Positions 17,083 through 25,638 of a stretch of DNA of 64,000 bases are shown here, piece by piece. Both the position numbers and the translations under genes were made by a program. The stretch comes from Candidatus Tectomicrobia bacterium (GTDB taxonomy: Bacteria; UBA8248), in contig JACPUR010000017.1 of NCBI GenBank assembly GCA_016192135.1, positions 301,160 to 365,159 on the forward strand, given 5' to 3'. How positions within the stretch are numbered: the first letter of the stretch is position 1; every line of letters begins with the position of its first letter. The notes under the pieces were generated by a model, which was given only the letters and a program-made list of their open reading frames with translations, made no database searches and was not told the origin of the DNA.

Positions 17083-18762
17083 ATGCGCCGCCGCTTGATT
17101 GCCGTTGCCGCCTTCGCTGTGGGGGTTTGCCTCTCCGCCCCGGCCCAGGCTTCCGAGGCCTCTCTCTACAGATTGACGCCCGGGGGGAACCTCGAACCGG
17201 GGGACACGGGGAAGAAGCCTCCCATCGGTCTCCTCCATCCCGATCACGAGCCCTACGCGCCGCCCGCGGCTGCGGCGCCCAAGGGCGGCCCCTGGCAGGT
17301 GGCCCAGGCGCCTTCGCCAAAGGCTACGGCGCCCGAGGGCGCGCCTCCTTCGCCGACGCTGGCTCCGCTGCCCCAGGGCTCGCGGCAGACGGCCCAGGCG
17401 ACGCCGCGGCCTGAGTCTCCCGCCTTGGGGGCGGGCTTCTTCACCCGCAACTGGGAAGGGGTGCGGAAGTTCTTCGAGGAGCGCGTGCAGCTCGTCCGCT
17501 TCAACGTGGAGGGGCTGTTCAACTACTCCGAGTTCCAGACGGGCAGCACCCAGGGCCCCCTCGAGGGCGGCCGCTTCTCGGGCGTCGTCGCCCCCGCCAT
17601 CCGCCTGACCGAGGACACGGCCCTCGTCTTCGTCTACAACGCCTCGTATAACCGCGACCTGCAGGTCTTCCGGGAGGACGAGGGCCCCCGCCAGCGGAGC
17701 GAGGAGCAGCGCCATGAGTTCATCGCCCTCCTCTCGCAGGACTATGTCCGGCCCTTCGGCATCGGCTGGATCAACCGCCTGACCCTCAGCCCCTCCGTCT
17801 TCCAGACATACGTCTTCACCCGGCAGACCGCGGCGGAGGACTGGGGGAACGGCATCCCGCTGAGCGGGATCGAGAAGTTCAAGGGCCTATACGACTATTG
17901 GGACCGCGGTGCGGGCTACGAGGTGAAGCTCCTCCACGAGCGGGAGGGCGAGCGCAAGCACAGCCTCGCGGCCGCGATTCAGGCCTACCAGCGGCACTAC
18001 CGCAACTTCATCTCGCTCGCCCGGCAGCAGGACCCTGCCTCGGCCGAGCCCAAGTTCGAGAAGGACTACGAGGGCATCCTCTACCGCCTGACCTATGAGT
18101 TCCTGGCCCCTCAGAACACCTCCGTGCGGCTGGCCTACTCGCGCCTGGACCGCTATTTCACCGACGACCGGGCCCGCGTCGATCCCCTCGTGGTGACGGG
18201 GGTGCCCGGCGAGCGGCGCATCGACACGACGGACACGGTGGACGGCCGGGTGGCCCGCGAGGCGCCCTTCGTGCGCGGCCTCGTCCTGGCCCTCGGCGGA
18301 GGCGTGAGCTACAACCAGAGCAACTCCGGCTTCAACGACACCCTGGCCCCGCTGCCGGCGGCCGGCGTCTTCAGCGACCAGTACTACGACTACTGGAGCT
18401 TCCGGGTGGAGCCCGAGCTCATCTACTCCCGCGAGGTGAACAGCCGTTTCCTGGGCCTGCCGATCAAGGGGGTGATGACGTTCTCCCTCAACTATTCATA
18501 CGACCGCAGGGCCTACAAGGATCGCAAGGCCAAGGACAAGGACGGCGGCTTCCGGGACGCGGGGGTGGGGGACAAGGACGAGATCGAGGTGGACGTCACC
18601 CACACCATCTCTCCCCGGCTGGTGTACCAGTTCCACAAGAGCTGGGCCCTCCTGCTGGAGGCCCGGCGCACCATCGCCCGCTCGAATTTCGAGGACGAGC
18701 GGGTCTTCCGCTACAACTACGACATCAACAGCATCGGCGTGGGGATCCAGTACCGGTACTAG
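17083..18762 (+). CDS. Probable outer-membrane beta-barrel protein
   Basis: 559 aa with a clear signal peptide (MRRRLIAVAAFAVGV... cleavage near AQASEA). A Pro/Ala/Gln-rich spacer (~55-115, with QVAQAPSP and RQTAQATP) is followed by ~430 residues with alternating hydrophobic/polar strands and many aromatic residues (LVFVYNASYNRD, RLTLSPSVFQTYVF, SVRLAYSRLDRYF, MTFSLNYSYDRRAY). It ends IGVGIQYRY, an aromatic C-terminus typical of barrels recognised by the BAM machinery. No named family is recognised. It sits 157 bases after the FecR-domain gene, whose product may be its partner. AAGGGGGAA precedes the ATG. Confidence 0.78.
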   Translation: MRRRLIAVAAFAVGVCLSAPAQASEASLYRLTPGGNLEPGDTGKKPPIGLLHPDHEPYAPPAAAAPKGGPWQVAQAPSPKATAPEGAPPSPTLAPLPQGSRQTAQATPRPESPALGAGFFTRNWEGVRKFFEERVQLVRFNVEGLFNYSEFQTGSTQGPLEGGRFSGVVAPAIRLTEDTALVFVYNASYNRDLQVFREDEGPRQRSEEQRHEFIALLSQDYVRPFGIGWINRLTLSPSVFQTYVFTRQTAAEDWGNGIPLSGIEKFKGLYDYWDRGAGYEVKLLHEREGERKHSLAAAIQAYQRHYRNFISLARQQDPASAEPKFEKDYEGILYRLTYEFLAPQNTSVRLAYSRLDRYFTDDRARVDPLVVTGVPGERRIDTTDTVDGRVAREAPFVRGLVLALGGGVSYNQSNSGFNDTLAPLPAAGVFSDQYYDYWSFRVEPELIYSREVNSRFLGLPIKGVMTFSLNYSYDRRAYKDRKAKDKDGGFRDAGVGDKDEIEVDVTHTISPRLVYQFHKSWALLLEARRTIARSNFEDERVFRYNYDINSIGVGIQYRY

Positions 18763-18790
18763 GGTTCCGCCAACTCCGTCAATCACGTCT

Positions 18791-18818
18791 GTAGGGGCGA
18801 CCGGCCGGTCGCCCCTAC
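18791..18818. repeat. 28-bp GTAGGGGCG palindrome, copy 1
   Basis: A perfect inverted repeat, GTAGGGGCGACCGG followed by its complement, in the gap between the convergent barrel and TPR genes. It belongs to a dispersed family with copies at 52910, 52962, 56111 and 62741. Confidence 0.85.
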
Positions 18819-18873
18819 GTATTTCAGGATGAGGGTTTTGCCGCCTCGCCCCTGCGCAGGGGGCGCCGCCCCG

Positions 18874-19569
18874 CTAGCGGCCCTTCCCCGTGCGCCGTAC
18901 CCTCTCGAGGAAGATCAGGTTGTTCCACACCTCCAGCGCCCGTTCCTTGTCCTCCCGCTTCTGGAAAATAGCCAGGGCCTGCTTGAAGTGGGCCTCCGCC
19001 TCGTCCAGGCGGTCGAGGGCGAGGAGGAGCCGGCCGATGTTGTTGTGGGTGATCGCCGCCCCCTGATCCCGCCCGAGGCGGAGGTCGATCTGCAGGGCCT
19101 CCTGGAGGCGCCGGAGCGCGTCCCCGGGGGCTCCCAGCCGGCGGTGCAGGCGCGCGATGTCGTAGAGGTCGCTCGCGACCTTGGCCTCGGCCAGGCGGAG
19201 CGCGTCCTGCGGCGCCCCCGCCCGCCGGGCCTCCTCGAGCGCCTTCCGGTCCAGGGAGAGCACCCTGAGCATGTAGGAGAGGGCCTCCCGCCAGCGCTCC
19301 GCCTGGATGTGGACCAGGGCTATGGCGTGCAGGCTGGAGGTGACCCCGAGGGAGTTCCCTTCCTTCGCGGCGAGGGCGGCCGCCGCCTCGAAGCGCTCCA
19401 GGGCCTTTTGGGTGTTCCCCTGCTGGATGGCGAGCTGGCCTTCCTGATAGATCCGCTGGGCGCGGGAGGGCTCCGGCGGAGGCGGAAGGGGGCCGCACCC
19501 CGCCAGAAGGAGCGCGGCCAGGGAGGCGGCGCAGGCGAAAAGCCGCCGGACCCGGCCTTCCGGCCTCAT
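18874..19569 (-). CDS. TPR-repeat lipoprotein
   Basis: 231 aa. The start ATG 19569 overlaps the stop of the CHASE2-cyclase gene (ATGA). The N-terminus has a lipoprotein signal (FACAASLAALLLAGC, lipobox Cys near residue 23). It is followed by about four tetratricopeptide repeats, for example RIYQEGQLAIQQGNTQKALERF and AITHNNIGRLLLALDRLDEAEAHFKQALAIF (cores only). Such proteins act as scaffolds at the inner or outer membrane. Coupled translation with the cyclase suggests a shared role, perhaps relaying envelope signals. The frame is open far upstream inside the cyclase gene, but that part is out-of-frame coding sequence. Confidence 0.87.
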   Translation of the reverse strand: MRPEGRVRRLFACAASLAALLLAGCGPLPPPPEPSRAQRIYQEGQLAIQQGNTQKALERFEAAAALAAKEGNSLGVTSSLHAIALVHIQAERWREALSYMLRVLSLDRKALEEARRAGAPQDALRLAEAKVASDLYDIARLHRRLGAPGDALRRLQEALQIDLRLGRDQGAAITHNNIGRLLLALDRLDEAEAHFKQALAIFQKREDKERALEVWNNLIFLERVRRTGKGR

Positions 19570-21866
19570 TTCGAGGTCATGATGAAGGCGCCGTTCCAGT
19601 TCTTGGGCGGGGGGTCGACGATGTAATCCTCGCATCGCTTCACCATGGATTTGCAGGGGCCGTCCGTCTTGTCCAGGGCGAGTCCCTCGCCGAAGAGGCC
19701 CATGGCCTCGTCGAAGCGGCGGGCGCGGTAGCTGAGCAGGCCCTGGTGGTAGAGCTCCAGCACTTTCTTCTTGGTGTCGGAGAGCTGCCCCTTCTTCGCG
19801 ACCAGTTCGTAGATGGGGACCGGCTCCGCCTTTCCGACCACGTTGATGAGGTCCAGCTCGCGGGCCTCGACGGCGTGCTTGCCCTCTTCGTAGGTGAGCG
19901 AGCCGATCATGATGGCGCTGCCGTACTGCTTGTTCGCTCCCTCGAACCGGGCGGCGGTGTTCACCGTGTCGCCCATCATCGTGTAGTCCATCCGGGTGCG
20001 GGAGCCCATGTTGCCCACGACCGCCGGCCCTGTGTTGAGGCCGACCCGCATGTAGAGCTCCTTCACGCCCCGCGCCTTCCAGACGCCGCGCAGGCGGACC
20101 ATGGCCTCCTGCATGTCCAGCGAGACGTGGCAGGCCCGGACGGCGTGATCGGACATGGGGTGGGGCGCGCCGAAGAAGGCCACGATGGCGTCCCCCTCGT
20201 ATTTGTCCACGGTCCCGTCGTAGCGGAGGATGATGTCCGTCATCTCGGAGAGGTACTCGTTGAGGAGGGCGACCAGCTCCTCCGGTGACATGGACTCGGA
20301 AACCGAGGTGAAGCCGGCCACGTCGGAAAAGAACGCGGTAATCTCCTTGCGCTCGCCGCCCAGCTTGAGGAGGCTCGGATTGGACACGATCTCGGCGACC
20401 ACCTTTGGGGAGAGGTAGGTGCCGAAGGCCGACTGGATGAAACGCTTCTGCTGCTCCTCGATGACATAGTGATAGAGCGTCATGCCGCCGTAGAGGACGG
20501 CCCCCGTGAGGAGGGGATAGGCCGCGCTCAGCCACCAGCCGTGGCGGGCGAAGAGATACTGGTTGAGGCCCACCACCAGGACCAGCGCGGCCGCGGCCGC
20601 GGCGCCCCCCCCGGCCGCGCCGGTGCGGGGAAGCACGAGGGTGCCCGCCAGGCCCAGCAGGAGAATCGTCCCGGCCGTGAACAGGCCGCCCCACCAAGGT
20701 TCGCTCAGGAAATCGCCCCGGATCATGTTGTCGAGCACCGTCGCGTGGATGGCGACGCCCGGGATGGCCTTGTCGAACGGCGTGACGCGGAGGTCGGCCA
20801 GGGCGATGGCGGTGGGGCCGATCAGCACGATCTTGTTCCTGAAGGCTTGGGGCGGGGCCTGCTCCCGGCCTTCCACGATGTCCACGATGGAATAGACGGG
20901 AAAGGAGGAGATGCCGCCGATGTAGTTGATGAGCATCTCCCCCTGGTTATTGGTGGGAATCGCGATGTTCCGGCGGCCCGTGATCGCCACCTTCTCCACG
21001 CCCAAGGTGTCGATGAAAAAGAGTGTGGTGCCGCGCAGGTAGCGCTCCAGGGCGCGGAGGGCCAGGGGCCCGAAGAGGAAATCCTGCTCCCCGGGGATCT
21101 CCACCATGTCCTGGTACTTGACGATCAGGGGGAAGCGGCGGACGGCGCCGTCCTGGTCGGGCCGGAGGCTGAAGTAGCCGCTGCCCCGCGCCGATCGGGT
21201 CAGCCCGGCCAAGTTCGACTCGACCGCCTCGGCCCGGGGCAGCCAGACTTTCTTTAGGCTCGCGCCGGGAGCCTTGCGGACGGCGTTGTATTTCGAGTTG
21301 CGGATGTTCTCGAGGAAGCTGTTCTTCTCCTCGGCGCTCAAGTGCTGAATGGTGTCGGCGGAGAAGTGGAAGAAGTAGCCGAGCAGGGTCCGCCCCGACC
21401 GCTTGAGCGCCTCCGCAAAGATGCGGTCGTGGTCGGATGCGGCGATGGCCTTGTCGAGCTCCGCGAGCACCTGGGGCGGGGCGGCCGCGCCGTCGGCGGA
21501 CATCCGGCTCCGGAGGACCTTGAGGCTTTCGATACCGCCGGAGATGTCGGAGGAGGAGAAGACCACGTCGTAGGCGATGACGCGGGCGCCGTAGGAGACG
21601 AGCCGATCCACGAGCCGGGCCTGGGTGGTGAAGGGCCAGGGCCAGCGGCCGAGCTGGTCGATGCTCTTTTCGTCGATGGCCGCGATGACGACGTCGGGGG
21701 CGGCCTTCTTGGGACCCCGGGCGAGGAAGCGGATGTCGGATATGAGGAGATCGAGGCGCTGGATGATGGCGGAATCGCCCACGAAGATGAGCAGCATGAG
21801 GCCGGTGAGCAGGAGGCCCACCGTCGTGCTGTTGATCTGGAAGAGCCGTTTCAGGAAATTGGGCAT
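19566..21866 (-). CDS. CHASE2-domain adenylate cyclase
   Basis: 766 aa. A membrane helix (TVGLLLTGLMLLIFVG, ~14-30) leads into a periplasmic CHASE2 sensor (~45-350, with DVVIAAIDEKSI and RVIAYDVVF). Helices follow at ~378-470 and then a class III cyclase domain (~500-690). Metal-binding Asp lies in AFFSDVAGFTS (~507) and in DKYEGDAIVAFFG (~559). The DK...MDYT Lys/Asp pair predicts ATP rather than GTP, and VNTAARFE carries the transition-state Asn/Arg. It should make cAMP in response to an envelope signal. Start ATG 21866 is chosen; GTG 21947 is possible. A 4-base overlap joins it to the TPR lipoprotein gene. It is convergent with the FecR/barrel pair. Confidence 0.93.
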   Translation of the reverse strand: MPNFLKRLFQINSTTVGLLLTGLMLLIFVGDSAIIQRLDLLISDIRFLARGPKKAAPDVVIAAIDEKSIDQLGRWPWPFTTQARLVDRLVSYGARVIAYDVVFSSSDISGGIESLKVLRSRMSADGAAAPPQVLAELDKAIAASDHDRIFAEALKRSGRTLLGYFFHFSADTIQHLSAEEKNSFLENIRNSKYNAVRKAPGASLKKVWLPRAEAVESNLAGLTRSARGSGYFSLRPDQDGAVRRFPLIVKYQDMVEIPGEQDFLFGPLALRALERYLRGTTLFFIDTLGVEKVAITGRRNIAIPTNNQGEMLINYIGGISSFPVYSIVDIVEGREQAPPQAFRNKIVLIGPTAIALADLRVTPFDKAIPGVAIHATVLDNMIRGDFLSEPWWGGLFTAGTILLLGLAGTLVLPRTGAAGGGAAAAAALVLVVGLNQYLFARHGWWLSAAYPLLTGAVLYGGMTLYHYVIEEQQKRFIQSAFGTYLSPKVVAEIVSNPSLLKLGGERKEITAFFSDVAGFTSVSESMSPEELVALLNEYLSEMTDIILRYDGTVDKYEGDAIVAFFGAPHPMSDHAVRACHVSLDMQEAMVRLRGVWKARGVKELYMRVGLNTGPAVVGNMGSRTRMDYTMMGDTVNTAARFEGANKQYGSAIMIGSLTYEEGKHAVEARELDLINVVGKAEPVPIYELVAKKGQLSDTKKKVLELYHQGLLSYRARRFDEAMGLFGEGLALDKTDGPCKSMVKRCEDYIVDPPPKNWNGAFIMTSK

Positions 21867-22046
21867 CGTCCGGCCGTCGAAAGCCTCTTTCCATGTCCAT
21901 GATGGAAGCCGTCGGGCAAGTATGGCATACAAGGCCAGCCCGTGCACGAGCCGCTCCCGGGCCGATGCGGCGCCCTTGTTGGCCTTGGGCGGCTTGGCTT
22001 AGGATGAAGCGCGGCCGAAATCATCCGCCATCAGAAAGGGATTCCG

Positions 22047-22475
22047 ATGCCCAATTTGCCCGTCCCGCAGGTGGTCAATTCCCTCGATGTGTCGGAGGAC
22101 AAGGCCTACGAGCCCCCCTACGCCATCCGCTGGGGGGTGGACCGCGAGACCACCGGCACCAAGACCATCACCATGGGCCGCACGATCATCCCTCCCCGCG
22201 GCAGGAACCGCCTCCACTACCACAAGAACTGCGACACGACCATCTATGTGGTGAAAGGGCCCATCAATATCTACTGGAAGAAAGGCGAGGACATCCAGGG
22301 GCGCGAAGTCAAGCAGGGGCACTTCGTCTACTTCCCGTGCGGCTGCATCCACGGGCAGGAGAATCCCAGCAAGACCGAGCCCGCCGAGCTCATCTTCACG
22401 TACGGCGGCATGCCCAATAAGGATGCCGCCGGGACCACCTTCGTGGACGATCCGCGGGACCCCCTCCGGGATTGA
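22047..22475 (+). CDS. Cupin-domain protein
   Basis: 142-aa single-domain cupin. Motif 1 residues appear as NRLHYHKNCDTTIYVVKG (~53-70, core HYH...E-less variant) and motif 2 as GHFVYFPCGCIHG (~92-104), giving three His of the usual metal site. The Glu of cupin motif 1 is not evident, so metal binding or activity may differ. AAAGGG precedes the ATG. The next gene (SUMF1-like) starts 33 bases downstream in the same direction. Function unknown; small cupins serve as isomerases, dioxygenases or sugar-binding proteins. Confidence 0.8.
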   Translation: MPNLPVPQVVNSLDVSEDKAYEPPYAIRWGVDRETTGTKTITMGRTIIPPRGRNRLHYHKNCDTTIYVVKGPINIYWKKGEDIQGREVKQGHFVYFPCGCIHGQENPSKTEPAELIFTYGGMPNKDAAGTTFVDDPRDPLRD

Positions 22476-22507
22476 GCTGTGGGTCCCTCCGCCCGCTGGA
22501 GCGTGAA

Positions 22508-23395
22508 ATGCGCATCGCAAGCCTAGGCCGGGCCGCACTGTGGGCGAGCCTTATCATAATAGCGGCGGGCCCCGGCCTCGCCCAGGCGGCGCCCCGAACC
22601 CAGGTTTCTTCCTCGGACGGCGCGACGCTGGTCTACGTCCCGGCCGGAGCCTTCCTCATGGGCAGCGACAAGGGAGACAAGAACGAGCGCCCGCAGCGCA
22701 GGGTGCAGCTCTCGGCCTTCTGGATCGATCAGGCCGAGCTCACCGCGTCCCGCTTCGCCCGCTTCGCCGGGGCCACCGGCCACCGGACGGCCGCCGAGAA
22801 GGAGGGCTGGGCCTGGGTGTGGGACGAGACCCTGAAGAAGGGCGAGGGGGACTGGCGCCGAGAGAAGAACGTGAGCTGGCGCAACCCGGCCGGAAAGGGC
22901 TCGGACTGGAAGGCGATGCCGGAACAGCCGGTCAGCCAGGTGGGCTGGGCCGACGCGGAGGCCTACTGCCGCTGGGCGGGGCGGCGCCTGCCCACCGAGG
23001 CGGAGTGGGAGCGCGCCGCGCGCGGCGGCGACGGCCGGAAGTACCCCTGGGGAAACCAGAAGGAGCCATCGCGAGCGAACCTCAAGGGCGCGGCGGACGG
23101 CTTCCCGGGCGTGGCGCCCGCGGGCCGCTTCCCGCAAGGGGCCAGCCCCTTCGGCGCCCTCGACATGGCCGGGAACGTGTGGGAGTGGGTGGCCGACTGG
23201 TACCACCCCCAGGCGTATCAGACGATGGCGGCCAAGGACCCGAAGGGTCCTGCGAAGGGCACCCGCCGGCTGGTGCGGGGGGCCGCCTGGGGGAGCCCGA
23301 TCGATTGGGCCACCACCACCAACCGCTACGACCGGCCGCCCGCCTACCGGAACAACAAGATCGGCTTCCGCTGCGCCCAGGACGCGAAGGAATAG
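22508..23395 (+). CDS. Exported SUMF1/FGE-sulfatase-domain protein, probably not an oxidase
   Basis: 295 aa. ATG 22508 gives a signal peptide (LWASLIIIAAGPGLAQA). The formylglycine-generating-enzyme (SUMF1) fold is clear: VYVPAGAFLMGS near residue 45, RRLPTEAEWERAARGG near 165, GALDMAGNVWEWVADWY near 220, VRGAAWGS near 257, and GFRCA at the end. In true FGE two Cys lie in the segment after RGGSW. Here it reads GSPIDWATTTNRYD, with no Cys, so formylglycine formation by the known mechanism is not expected. Such proteins often serve as binding or activating modules. A bidirectional terminator follows. Confidence 0.88.
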   Translation: MRIASLGRAALWASLIIIAAGPGLAQAAPRTQVSSSDGATLVYVPAGAFLMGSDKGDKNERPQRRVQLSAFWIDQAELTASRFARFAGATGHRTAAEKEGWAWVWDETLKKGEGDWRREKNVSWRNPAGKGSDWKAMPEQPVSQVGWADAEAYCRWAGRRLPTEAEWERAARGGDGRKYPWGNQKEPSRANLKGAADGFPGVAPAGRFPQGASPFGALDMAGNVWEWVADWYHPQAYQTMAAKDPKGPAKGTRRLVRGAAWGSPIDWATTTNRYDRPPAYRNNKIGFRCAQDAKE

Positions 23396-23408
23396 GATAG
23401 TTTTTCAA

Positions 23409-23438
23409 GAAAGAAACCCCGGGACGCCGGGGCTTCTT
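23409..23438. terminator. Bidirectional terminator between convergent genes
   Basis: CCCCGG (23417-23422) pairs with CCGGGG (23427-23432) around GACG, flanked by an A-rich left side (AAGAAA) and TTCTTT on the right. It serves the SUMF1-like gene (plus) and the beta-propeller operon (minus). Confidence 0.7.
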
Positions 23439-23453
23439 TCGGGTTGCCGCCGG

Positions 23454-24470
23454 CTAGCGGCTGGCCAGCGGTTTGCTCCCGGAGGCGGGCACAACCAGCA
23501 CGCCGTGGGCGCCGTTGCCGGTCCTGATCCGCTGAAGGTTGACGTGCTTCCGGGCGTCCATCACCCATACCTCCCGCGAGTCGCGGTTGGTGACGTAGGC
23601 GAGAGCGCCGTCCGGAGTGATGGCGATGAGATCCGGCCGCGCGCCCTGCTTCACGTAAGCCGCTTCCTTGTGATCGGGCAGGGAATGGACCACCACCGCG
23701 CCGCGGTGAGGCAGGGTGATGTAGAGAAAACGGCCATCCGGCGTCACCAGGGCGTCGTGGGGCTCGTCCTGGAGCTTCACCGTCTGGACGATCTCGTGGG
23801 TGCCGGTGTCCACTACGCTGTAGGACTTGCGCTCCCCATTCATGATGTAGAGCCATTTGCCGTCCTTGCTGAGATCGAGGCCTTCGATGTAGTGGCCCGC
23901 CTCGATCTGCTTGAGCGGCTTGCGCGTGGCGAGGTCCACCACGGAGACGTCCTCGCTCAACTCGTTCGCCACGTAGGCGAAGCGCCCGTCGCGGGATATC
24001 TTGATGTTCACCGGGTTGTTCCCGCCGTGCTCGATGAGGCCCGCCAGCCGTCCCGTGGCCACCTCCAGGACGGTGACGTTGTCGGAGTAGGTGTTGACGA
24101 AGTAGGCGAACTTCCCATCGGGCGCGAAGGCGAGGTTGTAGGGGTCGCGGCCGGCCCGGACGCTCTTCACGAAGCGCATCTCCTGGGCGTCGAAGATGCG
24201 GACCTCGGACCTCCCGTCGTTGATGATGTACACGTGCCGGCCGTCGGGGGCGAGGGCGAGGCGGTTCGACTTGGGCCCGGCGGGCAGGGTTCGGAGGACC
24301 TTGCCCGTCTCGCGCGAGATGACGCTCAGGGTGGAGTCGCGGGTGTTCGTCACGAGGATCCGCTCTTCCCGGGCGCCGGCGCCCCAGGCCGGAGGCCCTC
24401 CCCAGGCCGCCAGGAGGGCGATCGCCGCCGCTCCCGCGAGGCGGCGGTGCAGGGCCGGCGGGCGCTTCAT
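23454..24470 (-). CDS. Exported YVTN/YncE-type beta-propeller protein
   Basis: 338 aa. ATG 24470 has AAGGAG upstream, overlaps the stop of the cytochrome gene (ATGA) and starts a signal peptide ending near AWGAGA. Seven or so repeats of the YVTN type follow, each with a phrase such as APDGRHVYIINDG, APDGKFAYFVNTYSDNV, SRDGRFAYVANELSEDV, TPDGRFLYITLP and TPDGALAYVTNRDSREV. YncE-like propellers bind DNA, protein or cofactors; some accompany cytochrome or PQQ systems. This is the last gene of a coupled operon with a MauG-type peroxidase and two cytochromes c, so a periplasmic redox role is likely. Confidence 0.9.
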   Translation of the reverse strand: MKRPPALHRRLAGAAAIALLAAWGGPPAWGAGAREERILVTNTRDSTLSVISRETGKVLRTLPAGPKSNRLALAPDGRHVYIINDGRSEVRIFDAQEMRFVKSVRAGRDPYNLAFAPDGKFAYFVNTYSDNVTVLEVATGRLAGLIEHGGNNPVNIKISRDGRFAYVANELSEDVSVVDLATRKPLKQIEAGHYIEGLDLSKDGKWLYIMNGERKSYSVVDTGTHEIVQTVKLQDEPHDALVTPDGRFLYITLPHRGAVVVHSLPDHKEAAYVKQGARPDLIAITPDGALAYVTNRDSREVWVMDARKHVNLQRIRTGNGAHGVLVVPASGSKPLASR

Positions 24471-24916
24471 GGCTTTGCTCCTTCCATATCCAGGGATTGG
24501 GGAGGCTGCTTTCCCTGCTCGCGGAGGAAGCGATCCTTCGCCTTGGGGTCGAACCGGCACCTGCACAGCTTGCGGACGTGGGCGACGAGGTCGCGGATCT
24601 CCTCCGCCGCGAGCGTGTGCCCCCAGGGAGGCATGATGGGCGAGAGGTCGCTGGCGCCGCCCCCGCGGGTGATGGTGCGGGTCATGTCCTCGTCCGAGAA
24701 CTGGGCCATGTCCCGCCCGTCGGTCAGGTTGCGGGGGCTGACGGGGAGTTTGGCCGTGTTGTTCACGCCCTTCCCGTCCCCGCGCGGGCCGTGGCATTGG
24801 ATGCAGTACCACTGGAAATTCTGCTCCGCCGCCGGGCGGGGGCGCTCCTGGGCCCGGGCGGATTCCCCGGGAGCGAGCGAAGCCGTGAAAAGCAGGAGAA
24901 AGACGGCGAGTCTCAT
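24467..24916 (-). CDS. Exported monoheme cytochrome c
   Basis: 149 aa. ATG 24916 overlaps the stop of the upstream diheme cytochrome gene. The signal peptide (MRLAVFLLLFTASLAPGE) is followed by heme site CIQCH near residue 38 and a Met ligand candidate in SPIMPPWGHTL near 93, the usual layout of class I cytochrome c (Cytochrome_CBB3 type). A tail of about 30 residues after the domain contains CRC, two extra Cys with no obvious heme motif. Part of the minus-strand peroxidase operon; it probably carries electrons to or from the peroxidase. Confidence 0.9.
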   Translation of the reverse strand: MRLAVFLLLFTASLAPGESARAQERPRPAAEQNFQWYCIQCHGPRGDGKGVNNTAKLPVSPRNLTDGRDMAQFSDEDMTRTITRGGGASDLSPIMPPWGHTLAAEEIRDLVAHVRKLCRCRFDPKAKDRFLREQGKQPPQSLDMEGAKP

Positions 24917-25638
24917 TTGAAGGTCGCGATATAGGCGGCGAGGGCGATGAGATCCTGCTCGGACAAGGGCGTGAAGGCGGTCGACCCGTACCGGGGCATG
25001 CGCCCGTTGGGGGCGTAGCGGTCCCCGGACTTGAGAAGGGCCACGATGAAGTCGGGCCGGAGCCTGCGACCGGCGTCGACGAGGTGCGGCGCCGAGAATC
25101 CCCCCACCTCCACCGGCTCCCGGTACACCGTCTTGCGGATGTGTACCATGTGGCAGGCGTAGCAGGGTTGCTCCTTCTGGAAGAGGATCCGCGCCCGGCG
25201 GAGCACCTGCCGGGGAACCTTCTCCCCCCAGGCTGGGACGACCCCCGAGGGCATCTCCGGGTCCTTCAGGCTCTCGAGGTAGAGAGCGACCTCCCCGGCC
25301 TCCGCGGGCGCAAGGGCCGGATGCGGGGTCTTCCCCTTTTCCATCGTCCCCCACTTCACGCCCCGGAACGCCTGGGGCTTGGCGAGCCATCCCTTCAGAT
25401 AGCCGGGCCGGAACTTGCTCCCGGCGTACCAGAGAGAAGGCCCCTTGATCGCGTGGCGCTCGGTGACGGGAATTTTCGCCTCGGGACCCTGGGCGGTATG
25501 GCATTCCCCGCAGCCCCGCCGGAGGAAGATATCCTTCCCCTTCTCCTGTCCCATGGCTGGCGAAGCGGCCAGCAGGAAGAGGAGGACCGCCCATCCCGGC
25601 AGCGATTCGCGGCCGGCAAGACGGCGCATGAAGATCAC
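24913..25638 (-). CDS. Exported diheme cytochrome c
   Basis: 241 aa with a signal sequence (LPGWAVLLFLLAASPAMG). Two heme motifs are present: CGECH near residue 43 and CYACH near 158. The start is either GTG 25638, overlapping the peroxidase stop (GTGA), or ATG 25629, which has AGGTGA five bases upstream. Its own stop overlaps the next cytochrome's ATG. Periplasmic electron carrier in the peroxidase operon; the family resembles paired cytochrome c domain proteins but no specific partner enzyme is known. Confidence 0.9.
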   Translation of the reverse strand: MIFMRRLAGRESLPGWAVLLFLLAASPAMGQEKGKDIFLRRGCGECHTAQGPEAKIPVTERHAIKGPSLWYAGSKFRPGYLKGWLAKPQAFRGVKWGTMEKGKTPHPALAPAEAGEVALYLESLKDPEMPSGVVPAWGEKVPRQVLRRARILFQKEQPCYACHMVHIRKTVYREPVEVGGFSAPHLVDAGRRLRPDFIVALLKSGDRYAPNGRMPRYGSTAFTPLSEQDLIALAAYIATFK

